A DNA stretch of 64,000 nucleotides from CAVREM01 sp963728825 (GTDB lineage Bacteria > Acidobacteriota > Vicinamibacteria > Vicinamibacterales > CAVVIG01): NCBI GenBank assembly GCA_963728825.1, contig CAVSLA010000006.1:248001-312000 (forward strand). The letters run 5' to 3'. Of the stretch, positions 39,214 through 49,048 are shown one piece after another. Position 1 is the stretch's first letter. The number at the start of each line of letters is the position of its first letter. The notes beneath the pieces are model-generated. The model had not been told where the DNA came from and did no database searches. It saw nothing but the letters and a program-made list of their open reading frames with translations. The position numbers were made by a program, and so were the translations under genes.

Positions 39214-41762
39214 TCCTGCTGCGGCTGATCAGCTGGCCGTACTTCCGCAAGCACGTCGTCCGGACGATGCTCACGACCGCCGGCATCGTACTGGGCGTCG
39301 CGGTGTTCGTCGGGATGCACACCGCCAATCAAAGCGTGCTGTTCGCCTTCAACCGCACGGTCGATCGCATCGCGGGGAAAACCGAGCTGCAGGTGTCGGC
39401 CGGCGAGACCGGGTTCGACGAGTCGGTGCTCGAGACTGTTCAAGCGTCGGCGTCGGTCGGCGTGGCGGTGCCGGTCATCGAGGCGACAGTCAAGTCGCCA
39501 ATCACCGGACAGGGCAGCCTGCTGATTCTCGGTGTCGACATGACCGGCGATCGCAGCCTGCGGGACTACGACCTCGACTCCGCCGACGAAGCCATCATCG
39601 ACGACCCGCTGATCTTCCTCGCGCAACCGGATTCGATCATCGTCACGAGAGAGTTCGCGGACCGGAACGGCATCGCGGTGCAGAGCCGGATCTCGCTCGG
39701 CACGGCGCTCGGCGAGCGTCCCTTCACGGTGCGCGGGGTGATGAAGTCGTCGGGTCTGTCCAGCGCGTTCGGCGGCAACCTCGCGATCATGGACATCTAC
39801 GCCGCGCAGAAGATGTTCGGCCGCGGCCGGACCTTCGACCGGATCGACCTGGCGGTGCGGCCGGGACGTGCCATAGAGGCGACGCAGGACGAACTGCGCT
39901 CGCTGCTTGGCCCGGGATTCCAGGTGGAACCGCCCTCGGGACGAGGCCAGCAGTTCGAGGCCATGACCGCCGCCTACTCCGTGATGGTGAGCATTTCGAG
40001 CCTGTTCGCGCTGTTCATCGGCATGTTCATCATCTACAACTCGTTCGCCATCGCGGTGACGCAACGACGCTCGGAAATCGGCATCCTGCGCGCGCTCGGC
40101 GCAACGCGACGCCAGATCCGGACGCTGTTTCTCGCCGAAAGCGCCGTCACCGGGCTGATTGGCTCGCTTGGCGGCCTGCTGTTTGGTTTGCTGATCGCGA
40201 GGGGGATTGCCGCATCGATCGGCACGCTGCTGAGCGATGTCTACGGGGTCGCCCAGCGCGCCGACGAAATCGCGACGAGTCCTGGACTGCTGGCGCTGGC
40301 GATGTTGATCGGCATCTCGACGAGCGTCGTCGCCGCGTTGATCCCGGCGCGCCAGGCGGCGCGCGTCGATCCGGTGCAGGCGCTGCAGAAGGGCAAGTAC
40401 CAGGTACTGTCGGCGGGCGAGAGCCGCAGCCGCGCGATCGCGGCCGCGGTGCTCGGCGCGGTCTCCCTGGCCTGTCTGGCCGGTGGCGAGTCGCGGATCG
40501 TTTTCTACATCGGATACCTGCTTGCAGTCCTGGCGGTGCTGCTGCTCGGCCCGCTCCTGTCGCTCGCGCTGGCGCGGGCCATCCGCCCGTTGCTGAAGGG
40601 GCTGCGACCGGTCGAAGGCGCGCTCGCGGCCGACAGCCTGATCCAGTCACCGCGTCGGACCTCGGCCAGCGTGGCGGCGCTGATGCTGTCGCTGGCGCTG
40701 GTGGTCGCCTTCGCGGGAATGGCCCGCGCGAGTTATCGATCGATCATCGACTGGATGGACGCAACCCTCAATCCGGATCTCTTCGTCGCGCCGAGCCAGG
40801 ACATCGTCATCAGGACGCTGCGCTTCCCGCCCGAGATGGAGGCCGAGCTGAGCAACATCGACGGCATCGCCCGCGTCCAGCCGGTGCGCAACGCCAGGGT
40901 GGTTTTTCGAGAGACCCCGGTGATGATCGTCGCCACTGACATCGCGAGTGTTGCTGACACGGTGCGCCGTGACGCGATCAGCGGTGACCCGGACACGATG
41001 TACGCGCGAACCGCCGAGGGATCCGGCGTGATCGTGTCGGACAACCTGGCGCAGCTGCAGCGCCTGAAGCTGGGTGAGGTACTCGAGATCCCGGCGCCCC
41101 ATGGGCAGCTCCGCCTGCCGATCGTCGGCATCGTGCTGGACTATTCGGATCAGCAGGGATCGATTCTGATCGATCGCAAAGTCTTCGTCCGCTACTGGCG
41201 TGACGACACGATCAATCTCTTCAGGGTCTACCTGGACGACGCGACGCAGGTCCCGGACGTCAAGCGCCGCATCCTCGAGCGCTTCGAGAGCGAGCGACAG
41301 GTATTCGTGCTGACCAATGGTGAGCTGCGCGACTACATCATTCGCGTCACCGATCAGTGGTTTGCGTTGACCTCGGTGCAGATCGCGGTGGCGGTGCTGG
41401 TGGCGATTCTCGGGATCGTCAACACGCTGACCGTCTCGATCACCGATCGCCGCCGCGAGCTGGGCGTCCTGCGGGCGGTGGGGGGGATGGCGGGCCAGAT
41501 TCGCCGCACCATCTGGATGGAAGCGTTGAGCATCGGCGTGCTCGGCCTGCTGCTCGGCTTCGCGTTCGGCGCGCTGAACTTGTACTACATTCTGCAGATC
41601 GTCCATCAGGACATCGCCGGCATGCGGCTCGACTATTCGTTTCCGACACCGACCATGGCGATGCTGATTCCGACCATCCTCGTCGTCGCCTTCGTCGCGG
41701 CGATCTGGCCGGCCGAGTCCGCCGTCCATGGCTCTCTCGTCGAGGCTCTCGAGTATGAATAG
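39210..41762 (+). CDS. FtsX-like ABC permease (two FtsX domains)
   Basis: This 850-aa inner-membrane permease has the topology of the MacB/LolCE superfamily. It has one N-terminal membrane helix near residues 14-35, a periplasmic domain (about 40-250), three helices with the FtsX signature near 262-400, a further pair at about 415-455, a second periplasmic region and a final FtsX domain near 720-845. The duplicated arrangement fits a single fused permease rather than a pair. The GTG start overlaps the ATPase stop. The neighbours downstream are a LolA-like and a barrel protein, so it may move lipid or lipoprotein toward the outer membrane. Confidence 0.9.
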   Translation: MILLRLISWPYFRKHVVRTMLTTAGIVLGVAVFVGMHTANQSVLFAFNRTVDRIAGKTELQVSAGETGFDESVLETVQASASVGVAVPVIEATVKSPITGQGSLLILGVDMTGDRSLRDYDLDSADEAIIDDPLIFLAQPDSIIVTREFADRNGIAVQSRISLGTALGERPFTVRGVMKSSGLSSAFGGNLAIMDIYAAQKMFGRGRTFDRIDLAVRPGRAIEATQDELRSLLGPGFQVEPPSGRGQQFEAMTAAYSVMVSISSLFALFIGMFIIYNSFAIAVTQRRSEIGILRALGATRRQIRTLFLAESAVTGLIGSLGGLLFGLLIARGIAASIGTLLSDVYGVAQRADEIATSPGLLALAMLIGISTSVVAALIPARQAARVDPVQALQKGKYQVLSAGESRSRAIAAAVLGAVSLACLAGGESRIVFYIGYLLAVLAVLLLGPLLSLALARAIRPLLKGLRPVEGALAADSLIQSPRRTSASVAALMLSLALVVAFAGMARASYRSIIDWMDATLNPDLFVAPSQDIVIRTLRFPPEMEAELSNIDGIARVQPVRNARVVFRETPVMIVATDIASVADTVRRDAISGDPDTMYARTAEGSGVIVSDNLAQLQRLKLGEVLEIPAPHGQLRLPIVGIVLDYSDQQGSILIDRKVFVRYWRDDTINLFRVYLDDATQVPDVKRRILERFESERQVFVLTNGELRDYIIRVTDQWFALTSVQIAVAVLVAILGIVNTLTVSITDRRRELGVLRAVGGMAGQIRRTIWMEALSIGVLGLLLGFAFGALNLYYILQIVHQDIAGMRLDYSFPTPTMAMLIPTILVVAFVAAIWPAESAVHGSLVEALEYE

Positions 41763-41789
41763 GAGCATGACAAGCGCCTGCCGCCATGC

Positions 41790-41916
41790 CGACCCTTCGA
41801 CTTCGCTCAGGGTCCCGAGCAACGTCGAGGGACGAGCCGGGGACCGTGAATCCGAGGCGAGGCATCATCGTCAGCATGCGCCGGGGGTGGAGCCCCGGCG
41901 CCACTGGAAAAAAGTA
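41790..41916 (+). repeat. Gene-proximal repeat element, copy A
   Basis: The element has a first imperfect hairpin (CCCTTCGACTTCGCTCAGGG pairing with the following TCCCGAGCAACGTCGAGGGA). A GCGAGGCATCA spacer follows, then a second perfect hairpin GCGCCGGGG/CCCCGGCGC and the tail CACTGGAAAAAAGTA. It lies just upstream of the LolA-like gene, whose probable GTG start falls in the second hairpin loop. Copies B and C are at 57147-57256 and 55262-55343. Confidence 0.8.
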
Positions 41917-42654
41917 GGCGTCGCCCTTTGTTTCGCCGCCACGACTCTCACCGCGCAGGACGTGCGCCAGATCGTCGACGAGGCGCAGCGCCGGACCACC
42001 ACGACGTCGCAGCGCTACGAGGGCTTGTTGCAGGTCTTCGAAGCAAGAGGCAAAGTGTCCGACAAGCGTTGGACATTGGAACGCCTGGGCTCGCACGGCA
42101 ACAGTCGCGTGGTGCTGCGGTTCACGGCGCCGGCGGAGGTCAAGGGCGTCGCGCTGCTGGTCGTGAACCACCCCGATTCCGCGTCGGATCAGTGGATGTG
42201 GACACCGGCGATCGAGCGCGATCGCCGCATCGCTCTGCAGGATCGTTCGACGAGGTTTTTCGGCACCGATTTCAGCTTTGAAGACCTCGAGGAGCGGGAC
42301 GTCAACCAGTACAACTACACACTGCTCGGCGAAGAAACGGTCGCTGGAACCGCTGCCTGGAAGATCGAGTCCGTCCCGAAAGAGCGTAAATCCTCCCAGT
42401 ACACCCGCTCCATCGTCTGGATCCGCAAAGACAACTACGCCTTTGTCAGGATCGAAAGCTATATCAAGGACATGGCGGTGCGGCGGCTCGACTACAGCGA
42501 CCTCCAGAACGTTCAAGGTATCTGGACGGCGAAGCAGCTCGAGATGACCGATCTCCGCCGGGGCAGTCGAACCCGACTCACCCTCGACAAGCTGCAGTAC
42601 AACGCGCCGATGAAGGAGGAGGACTTCACGCTGCAGGCGCTGCGCCGCCAATGA
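41887..42654 (+). CDS. Outer-membrane lipoprotein-sorting (LolA-like) protein
   Basis: This protein of about 255 aa resembles the COG2834-type LolA-like outer membrane lipoprotein-sorting proteins, which carry lipid or lipoprotein across the periplasm. The signal peptide is KKVGVALCFAATTLTAQ, and the mature part contains LERLGSHGNSRVVLRFTAPAEVKGVALLV and DQWMWTPAIERDRRIALQDR. The start is uncertain. The GTG at 41887 gives a clean signal peptide but lies inside a repeat hairpin, and longer starts up to 41728 encode repeat-derived residues. It lies between the ABC permease and the barrel protein and overlaps the latter by four bases. Confidence 0.82.
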   Translation: MEPRRHWKKVGVALCFAATTLTAQDVRQIVDEAQRRTTTTSQRYEGLLQVFEARGKVSDKRWTLERLGSHGNSRVVLRFTAPAEVKGVALLVVNHPDSASDQWMWTPAIERDRRIALQDRSTRFFGTDFSFEDLEERDVNQYNYTLLGEETVAGTAAWKIESVPKERKSSQYTRSIVWIRKDNYAFVRIESYIKDMAVRRLDYSDLQNVQGIWTAKQLEMTDLRRGSRTRLTLDKLQYNAPMKEEDFTLQALRRQ

Positions 42655-43862
42655 AGTCGGTGGCGGCGGCCGCGGCCGCGATCGTCCTCGCGGCATCACC
42701 CGCCGCCGCGCAGCCTTTCAGCTACCGCGGGTTCGTCGAATCACGCGCTTTCTGGTTTCCGCAGGACGCCCCAATCGATCGCCAGAACGTCATCGTCGAT
42801 CTCCTGGCGCGCGGCGAGCTGGTGGTGCGGCCCGCGGAGTGGCTTCAGCTGGCTGGCGGCCTCGACTTCCGCGCCAATACCGGCGATCAGGTTGCCGACT
42901 CGTGGGAGCCCGACCTGTCGGATCGGGGCATCAAACGTCCGATTCTCACGGCGCGGCGTCTGCTCGCGACCGTGACCCATGGCCCCCTCACCGTCGAAGC
43001 CGGCAAGCAGTTCATTCGCTGGGGCAAGACCGATATCGTGACGCCGACCGATCGCTTCTCCCCGCGTGACTACCTCAATGTCATCGACAACGACTTTATC
43101 GCCGTCCGCGGCGTTCGGGTCGTTGGCCAGCTGTCGAACCACACGATCGATCTGGCATGGGTGCCGTTTTTCACCCCAAGCCGGATCCCGCTACTCACCA
43201 AGCGCTGGACGGTCCTGCCGCCGGATGCGCCGCTCCTGGCACCGATCGATCGTGCCCTGCCCGAAGGCTCCCAGGCGGGAGTCCGGTGGGGCTACCTGAC
43301 CGACGCGTACGACGTGTCCGTGTCGTTCTTTGACGGCTTCAACCATCTGCCGGTCGTCGAGGCCGCTTCAGCGCTCACCATCGGACTCCGCTTCCCGGCA
43401 ATACGGATGTACGGTGCAGACGCGGCCATTCCGACGCGGTGGTTCACCGTCAAAGTCGAGGCCGGCTACTTTACGACCAGCAGCACCACAGCGGATGAGT
43501 ATCTGCTCTACGTGGTCCAGTTGGAGCGCCAGCAAGGCGAGTGGCTCATGCTTGGCGGGTACGCCGGCGAGGCCGTCACCTCACGCCAGGCGATTGGCCG
43601 GTTCGCACCTGACCGTGGCATGACGAAGTCATTCGTCGGTCGAGTGTCCTACACGATCGATCCCAATCGGAGCGCGGCGGTTGAAACCGCGATTCGCGAG
43701 AACCTCGATGGAGTGTACGTGAAGGCGGAATATTCGCAGGCGCACGGCGATCACTGGCGTTCGACGCTGACGCTCGCCGTGCTCGGCGGCGAGGAGGACG
43801 ACTTTCTCGGGCAGTACCGGCGCAATTCACACGCGATTCTCAGCGTTCGATATAGTTTCTAG
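42651..43862 (+). CDS. Predicted outer-membrane beta-barrel protein
   Basis: This 403-aa protein starts with a signal peptide (VAAAAAAIVLAASPAAAQ). The mature part is rich in alternating residues, has no membrane helix, and ends HAILSVRYSF, with the terminal Phe typical of barrel outer-membrane proteins. Segments such as TVEAGKQFIRWGKTDIVTPTDRFSPRD resemble DUF1302-like or porin-type proteins, an approximate assignment. It overlaps the LolA-like gene (ATGA) and is probably the outer-membrane end of the ABC-permease-LolA route. A substrate is not known. Confidence 0.8.
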   Translation: MKSVAAAAAAIVLAASPAAAQPFSYRGFVESRAFWFPQDAPIDRQNVIVDLLARGELVVRPAEWLQLAGGLDFRANTGDQVADSWEPDLSDRGIKRPILTARRLLATVTHGPLTVEAGKQFIRWGKTDIVTPTDRFSPRDYLNVIDNDFIAVRGVRVVGQLSNHTIDLAWVPFFTPSRIPLLTKRWTVLPPDAPLLAPIDRALPEGSQAGVRWGYLTDAYDVSVSFFDGFNHLPVVEAASALTIGLRFPAIRMYGADAAIPTRWFTVKVEAGYFTTSSTTADEYLLYVVQLERQQGEWLMLGGYAGEAVTSRQAIGRFAPDRGMTKSFVGRVSYTIDPNRSAAVETAIRENLDGVYVKAEYSQAHGDHWRSTLTLAVLGGEEDDFLGQYRRNSHAILSVRYSF

Positions 43863-43865
43863 ACG

Positions 43866-44714
43866 GTGCTGACGCCGATCCTGCTGCAGGCGCACAATCC
43901 GGGCCCGATGACCGGGAGCGGCAACAATACCTTTCTGATCATTGGCTCGAACGGGGGCGCCGTCCTGATCGATGCCGGCGTGGGCGATCCCCGTCACCTG
44001 GCCGAGCTGGCCCGCGAGCTCGACGGCCGCGATGCACGTCTCGAGCGTGTGCTTGTCACACACGGTCACGCCGATCATTCAGGCGGCGCACCGGCACTCA
44101 AGGCGGCCTACCCCCGCGCTCGCTTTCAGAAGTTCCTGTCGGCCGAGATGGATGGCCCATCAGCGCTCGTCTGGGAACCGCTGGGCGACGGCGATGAGAT
44201 TCCGATTGGTGAGGACCGGCTGACGGTCGTTCATACACCGGGCCATTCGCCCGATCACCTGGTTTTCTGGGATGCCGCCGGCCGCACGGCTTTCACCGGC
44301 GACCTGGTGGTCAGCGGCAGCAGCGTGATGATCCACACGAGCCGCGGTGGCAATCTCGGTCAATACATGGCGTCGCTCGAGCGGGTGCTTCGTCTGAAGC
44401 CGGCCCGCCTGCTGCCGGGGCATGGCGCGGCTGTTTCGGATCCGGCAACGCTCATTCAGGGATACCTCGACCATCGGCGCGATCGCGAACGACAGGTGAT
44501 CGGAGCGCTGGCGGCAGGTCATTCGACGGTGCACGCGATTGCAGATTACATCTATGATGGGCTGAATCCGGTGTTGCTGCCGGCTGCGCGCGAGAACGTC
44601 CGCGCGCATCTCGAGAAGCTCAAAGCCGACGGCAGCGCCTTCGAGGACAACGGCACATGGACAACGTCATCGACTTCATCAACGTCAACCGCGATCGGTA
44701 CATCGAAGAGCTGA
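43866..44714 (+). CDS. MBL-fold metallohydrolase (LACTB2-like)
   Basis: This 282-aa protein has the MBL motif VTHGHADHSGGAPAL, followed by HTPGHSPDHLVF and FTGDLVVSGSS, and ends in a helical region. It resembles LACTB2-like hydrolases, which cleave nucleic acid or other substrates, but the substrate is unknown. The GTG start follows the barrel gene stop by three bases. The last 19 codons (TSSTSSTSTAIGTSKS) overlap the M20 gene and look like non-coding readthrough, so the real C-terminus may be shorter or the overlap may be regulatory. Confidence 0.86.
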   Translation: MLTPILLQAHNPGPMTGSGNNTFLIIGSNGGAVLIDAGVGDPRHLAELARELDGRDARLERVLVTHGHADHSGGAPALKAAYPRARFQKFLSAEMDGPSALVWEPLGDGDEIPIGEDRLTVVHTPGHSPDHLVFWDAAGRTAFTGDLVVSGSSVMIHTSRGGNLGQYMASLERVLRLKPARLLPGHGAAVSDPATLIQGYLDHRRDRERQVIGALAAGHSTVHAIADYIYDGLNPVLLPAARENVRAHLEKLKADGSAFEDNGTWTTSSTSSTSTAIGTSKS

Positions 44715-46024
44715 AGGGGCTGCTCGCAATTCCCAGCGTCAGCGCCCTACCGCAGCACAAAGCCGATGTGCGCCGGTGCGCCGAGTGGTGCGCCGACGAG
44801 ATGCGCCGGATCGGCCTGCAGAACGTCCGGCTCATCGAGACACCGGGCAACCCGGTGGTCTACGGCGACTGGCTGGGAGCGACCGACTCCCCGACGATCC
44901 TGTTCTACGGTCACTACGACGTTCAACCGGTCGATCCGCTGAATCTATGGGAGTCGCCTCCCTTCGAGGCGACGATTCGCGACGGTGAGATCTATGCCCG
45001 CGGCTCCGCCGACGATAAGGGGCAGGTCTTCATGCACCTCAAGGCCATCGAGGCCTACCTGAAGCAGAACGGCCGGCTGCCGGTGAATATCAAGATCATC
45101 CTCGAAGGCGAAGAAGAAGTCGGCAGCGAGAACCTCGACGACTTCATCCGGGCGCACAAAGCCGACCTGAAGGCCGATGTGGTCGTGATCTCCGATTCCG
45201 CGATGTTCGCCCGCGGAGTCCCGTCGATCTGTTACGGCCTTCGCGGCCTCGTCTACTTCCAGATTGATCTGCGCGGCAGCAGCACGGATCTTCACTCTGG
45301 TTCATTCGGTGGGGCGGTGGCCAATCCCGCGTTCGTGCTGGCGCAGATGATCTCGCAGATGAAGGATCGCAGCGGGCGGATCAAGATCCCGGGCTTCTAC
45401 GACGATGTGAAACCGCTGCAGGACGAGGAGCGGCAGGCATGGGCCTCGCTGCCGTTCAACGAGAAGAAGTACAAGAAGGACTTCGGGATCCCCAAGCTGT
45501 TGGGCGAGACCGGCTTCACGACGCTCGAGCGGACGTGGGCGCGACCCACCTTCGAGGTCAACGGGCTGCTGTCCGGCTTCACCGGCGAGGGCGCCAAGAC
45601 CGTACTGCCGGCAGTGGCGATGGCGAAAGTCAGCATGCGACTCGTGCCCAACCAGGATCCGAACAAGATTGCCGATCTCTTCCAGAAATACGTCGAGGAC
45701 ATTGCGCCGAAGACCGTGGAGCTGAAGGTCACGCGGATGCACGGCGGCAAGCCGTGGATGACCTCGTTCGACAACCCGTACGTACAGGCCGCAGGCCGCG
45801 CCATCGAGAAGGGCTTCGGCCGCACCCCGATCTTTACGAGAGAGGGCGGTTCAATTCCGGTCGTGTCGACGTTTCAGGAAGAACTGGGTCTGCCGTCGGT
45901 GCTGTTCGGCGTCGGCCTGCCCGACGAGAACGCCCACGCCCCGAACGAGAAGCTCGACCTCGGCAACTTCCACAACGGGATTATCGCCTCGGCCTACCTG
46001 TATGAGGAGATCGCCTCGACGTAG
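44657..46024 (+). CDS. M20-family dipeptidase
   Basis: This 455-aa zinc peptidase belongs to the M20 family, in the dipeptidase (CNDP-like) group. Metal-binding and active-site motifs are YGHYDVQPVDP, RGSADDKGQ, EGEEEVGSENL and NAHAPNEKLDL near the end. It probably hydrolyses dipeptides in the cytoplasm. It starts inside the MBL gene, with a 58-bp overlap, which implies coupled translation. It is the last gene before a palindromic intergenic repeat and a convergent TonB receptor. Confidence 0.92.
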   Translation: MDNVIDFINVNRDRYIEELKGLLAIPSVSALPQHKADVRRCAEWCADEMRRIGLQNVRLIETPGNPVVYGDWLGATDSPTILFYGHYDVQPVDPLNLWESPPFEATIRDGEIYARGSADDKGQVFMHLKAIEAYLKQNGRLPVNIKIILEGEEEVGSENLDDFIRAHKADLKADVVVISDSAMFARGVPSICYGLRGLVYFQIDLRGSSTDLHSGSFGGAVANPAFVLAQMISQMKDRSGRIKIPGFYDDVKPLQDEERQAWASLPFNEKKYKKDFGIPKLLGETGFTTLERTWARPTFEVNGLLSGFTGEGAKTVLPAVAMAKVSMRLVPNQDPNKIADLFQKYVEDIAPKTVELKVTRMHGGKPWMTSFDNPYVQAAGRAIEKGFGRTPIFTREGGSIPVVSTFQEELGLPSVLFGVGLPDENAHAPNEKLDLGNFHNGIIASAYLYEEIAST

Positions 46025-46110
46025 ATGAGGACGCCGAGGAAGCAAAGGACGCAGAGGAACCCTGGGTCTTTGTCTTTGCGCCCTCTGCTGCCTCTGCGTC
46101 CTCGTCTCTG
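46025..46110. repeat. Intergenic inverted repeat of GAGGACGC-type modules
   Basis: The left arm is built from modules such as GAGGACGC and AAAGGACGCAGAGG, and the right arm has the complementary CTCTGCGTCCTCGTC. The arms pair over about 28 bp with a few mismatches. It lies between converging stop codons and probably acts as a bidirectional terminator. It is also a microrepeat family. Confidence 0.7.
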
Positions 46111-48996
46111 TTAGAAGCCGACCACCACTCCCACTCTGAAGATTCGCGGGCTGAGGTTCTGTGACAGGGCGTTGAAGTTCGACGCGCCGATGTTGTTGAC
46201 GCGGACCAGTTCCGTGTTGGCGTTGAAGGCGTTGAACAGATCGCCGACCAGCCGGAGCGTGGCGTGCTGGAGCCTGAACGCCCTCGCCACTCGCAGGTCG
46301 GTGGTCCAGAGATTCGCCAGGCGGAACGTATCTACTTCCGGCGAGACGAGCACGTTCAGCGTGTCGCTGCCGAGCGACTGCGAGCGGTAAATCGGGAAGG
46401 GATAGCCCTGACGTGCGAACACGCTGGCGGCTACCTCGAGGCCGTACGGCGCCTGATACATGCCGTTGGCCGAGAACTGCCACTTCGCGTTCAGGTAGGT
46501 CCCGACGCTGGCCTGCGGCGCATGCTGACCGCCGTCGACCAGCGGTTCGTTGACCGTTCTCGTCGGGTTGCCGTTCGTGTCGTACAGCCCCTCCGCCGAG
46601 CTGAAGTGCTCGCGCGAATCGTTATAGGAGAAGCCCACGCGGCCCATCCAACGCTGCGACAGCCGCTTCACGAGCGTGAGCTCGAGGCCGTTGTAGTCGA
46701 CCGTGTAACCGGGAATGTTCGCCAGCACGAAGCCGCCGCCGCTCGCTGCAACTGCTGCCGCCGACGGCACGAAGGTCGGCACGCTGTAAGGCATCCCGTC
46801 GGGCAGGGTGCCGGTGAGCGTCGGCCCCGCCGCGTAGCCATCGAACGAGACGCTGACGCGCGGCGTGACGTTGCCAGCGAGATTGCCGAACAACCGGCTG
46901 GTCTGGCTCCGCGTGTAGCTCACCCCGACCGCCAGATTGGCCAGAAGCTCGCGATCCAGTCCGGCCACGAAGCTCTGGGTAACCGGCGCGCGCAGATCGG
47001 GATCGATCTGATTGGCGGAAGTGATCGCCGTCGGATTCGCCGGGTTGAACCCGCCGCCGGGGCTGCCGACCTGCTGCGCCAGGTTGACTTCATCCGCCTG
47101 CGCGAAGTGATCGCCGTTGGCATCCGCCCAGCGGAAGGTGACCGATCCGGCGTTCGAGCTCGGGTTCACGTAACCGACCACGGTTGACGCCAGCTGCGCC
47201 GCGAAGCGGCTGTAGCTCGCACGCGCCATGGTCCGGCGCGAATCGTCGAGCGCGACGTTGATGGCGGCGCGCGGCGAGAGGTTGTTCCAGGTGAACGGCG
47301 TGTCGTAGCCCGGGAAGTTCAGACCCGGCAGCACCTCCGGAAACGCCGGATTGCCGGCCGTGACGCTCGGCAGCGCCGATCCCCACTGACGGTCGTAGCG
47401 CAGCCCGAGGTCGATCGTCATCCGGTTCAGCGAGATGCTGTCGCCGACGTACAGATCGAAGTATTTCACGCGGTTGCCGCCGTTGCCCTGACGGAAGACC
47501 TGCGCCCGCAGGTCGGTGCGCGATTGCTCGAGGCCGAGGATCTGGTTGCCGGGCCAGAGATTTTCCGTAAACGCGTCAATCTTGCGGTAGCCGGCGCCGT
47601 AGCGGACGCCGTGCGTCATGCCGAACAGCCGCCCGAACCAGTTGAGGTCGGCGTTGACCGTGTGCTGGGGCCGCGCGCTCACCTGTCGCTGGAATGACCC
47701 GTACGACCGTGAGTCGGGGACGCTGCGGCCGGCCTGCAGATCCATGCCGCCCATTGGCGTGAGCGCCGTGCCAGTGTTGTAGTAGGCGTACTTCGCCGAG
47801 AGAAACATGCTCGAGCCGATCACGCGGTCGTCGCCGATTTTCCACAGCCCGTGCAGCGGGAAGTCGCTGTACCAGTTGTCCTGATGGAAAGTGGCCGTCG
47901 GCGCGTCGAACTGGACGAGTCCCGGCGCGCGGTAGTCCTTGATCTTCGACCCGTTGAAGTACAGGAAGTTGATCATGTCCTTCGAGGTGGCCTGCCAGTT
48001 CACCTTCAGCGTCGAGTTCTCCAGTTTGGTCTTGTCGACCAGTGCACCGGCGCGCCGGACGAGGCGGATGTCCTGCACCGAGTACGAGCCATAAAACCAG
48101 GCGCGGTTGGCCACCAGTGGACCGCCGAGGTCGAACCCGTAATCGGAAATCTGCTTCGTGTGATCGGCGGTCGCCGCGGTGACCGGCGTCGCCAGCTGTG
48201 TCAGCTCCTCTGGCACGTTGGACGACTCGAGGGCGTCGTTCGTAAAGTAGCCACGCACGTCGCCGCGGTACTGATTGGTGCCACGCTTGATCACGAAGTC
48301 GAGTCCGACGCCGCCGGTGCGCGCCCGGATGTCCTGGCCGGCGGTCGACACGTGGACCTCTTCGAAATTGTCGAAATTGAAATAGGTCGGCGACTGGCCG
48401 GCGGCGGCCATATCGGTAATCTCGACGCCGTCGAGCGTCCAGCTGGTGTCCTGCTGACGCGAGCCCTTGGCGGTGACCAGCGGTTGCTGCCCGGTTTCGT
48501 TGCCGCCGACGTTGACGCGGTCGAGCAGCACGCCCGGAACGGTGCGTGCCAGCGAAAACGGATCGCGCGCCGTCGGAATGCCGGCCAACTCGCCGGCCGT
48601 GAAATTCGTCGCCGTGCCGGCCGCCCGCGGATCGATGATCGGCGGCGCCGCGCTGACGCTGACCGTTTCGACGACCGTCGCCACATGAAGCTGCACCTGG
48701 AGATCGCTGGTCTTGCCCACTTCGACGATCGCTTCGCTGGCGGAATCGGCGAATCCGGAGAGCGTGGCGATCACGTCATAGCGGCCGGGGGGCAGGTTCA
48801 GAAAGCGGAACGCGCCGGCCGCATCAGTGGTGAATGTGTATTTCGCATCGGCGGCCTGGGCGGTCACGTCGGCGCCCACGACCACGCGTCCCTGCGGGTC
48901 GAGCAGCGAGCCGGTGATGCTGCCAGCTGGAACCTGGGCAGCGACCTCAACAGTTCCGATGAACGTCGCTGCAATCGCGACGAGTACGTACCTCAT
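46111..48996 (-). CDS. TonB-dependent receptor, Oar-like
   Basis: This 961-aa outer-membrane protein starts with a signal peptide (YVLVAIAATFIGTVEVAAQ). A carboxypeptidase-regulatory-like domain follows (about residues 22-110, with GSLLDPQGRVVVGADVTAQ). Then come a plug region (about 125-230, with DTSWTLDGVEITDMAAAGQS) and a long barrel. It ends FRVGVVVGF. This matches Oar-type receptors that import or process large substrates. The ligand is unknown. Its GAGGAGA ribosome site lies before the ATG at 48996. The divergent gap to the next gene holds a 13-bp palindrome. Confidence 0.93.
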   Translation of the reverse strand: MRYVLVAIAATFIGTVEVAAQVPAGSITGSLLDPQGRVVVGADVTAQAADAKYTFTTDAAGAFRFLNLPPGRYDVIATLSGFADSASEAIVEVGKTSDLQVQLHVATVVETVSVSAAPPIIDPRAAGTATNFTAGELAGIPTARDPFSLARTVPGVLLDRVNVGGNETGQQPLVTAKGSRQQDTSWTLDGVEITDMAAAGQSPTYFNFDNFEEVHVSTAGQDIRARTGGVGLDFVIKRGTNQYRGDVRGYFTNDALESSNVPEELTQLATPVTAATADHTKQISDYGFDLGGPLVANRAWFYGSYSVQDIRLVRRAGALVDKTKLENSTLKVNWQATSKDMINFLYFNGSKIKDYRAPGLVQFDAPTATFHQDNWYSDFPLHGLWKIGDDRVIGSSMFLSAKYAYYNTGTALTPMGGMDLQAGRSVPDSRSYGSFQRQVSARPQHTVNADLNWFGRLFGMTHGVRYGAGYRKIDAFTENLWPGNQILGLEQSRTDLRAQVFRQGNGGNRVKYFDLYVGDSISLNRMTIDLGLRYDRQWGSALPSVTAGNPAFPEVLPGLNFPGYDTPFTWNNLSPRAAINVALDDSRRTMARASYSRFAAQLASTVVGYVNPSSNAGSVTFRWADANGDHFAQADEVNLAQQVGSPGGGFNPANPTAITSANQIDPDLRAPVTQSFVAGLDRELLANLAVGVSYTRSQTSRLFGNLAGNVTPRVSVSFDGYAAGPTLTGTLPDGMPYSVPTFVPSAAAVAASGGGFVLANIPGYTVDYNGLELTLVKRLSQRWMGRVGFSYNDSREHFSSAEGLYDTNGNPTRTVNEPLVDGGQHAPQASVGTYLNAKWQFSANGMYQAPYGLEVAASVFARQGYPFPIYRSQSLGSDTLNVLVSPEVDTFRLANLWTTDLRVARAFRLQHATLRLVGDLFNAFNANTELVRVNNIGASNFNALSQNLSPRIFRVGVVVGF

Positions 48997-49048
48997 GATG
49001 CCTCGTTCTCCTCAGCCGGGGGGCTAGAGGGACTATAGCACAATAACG

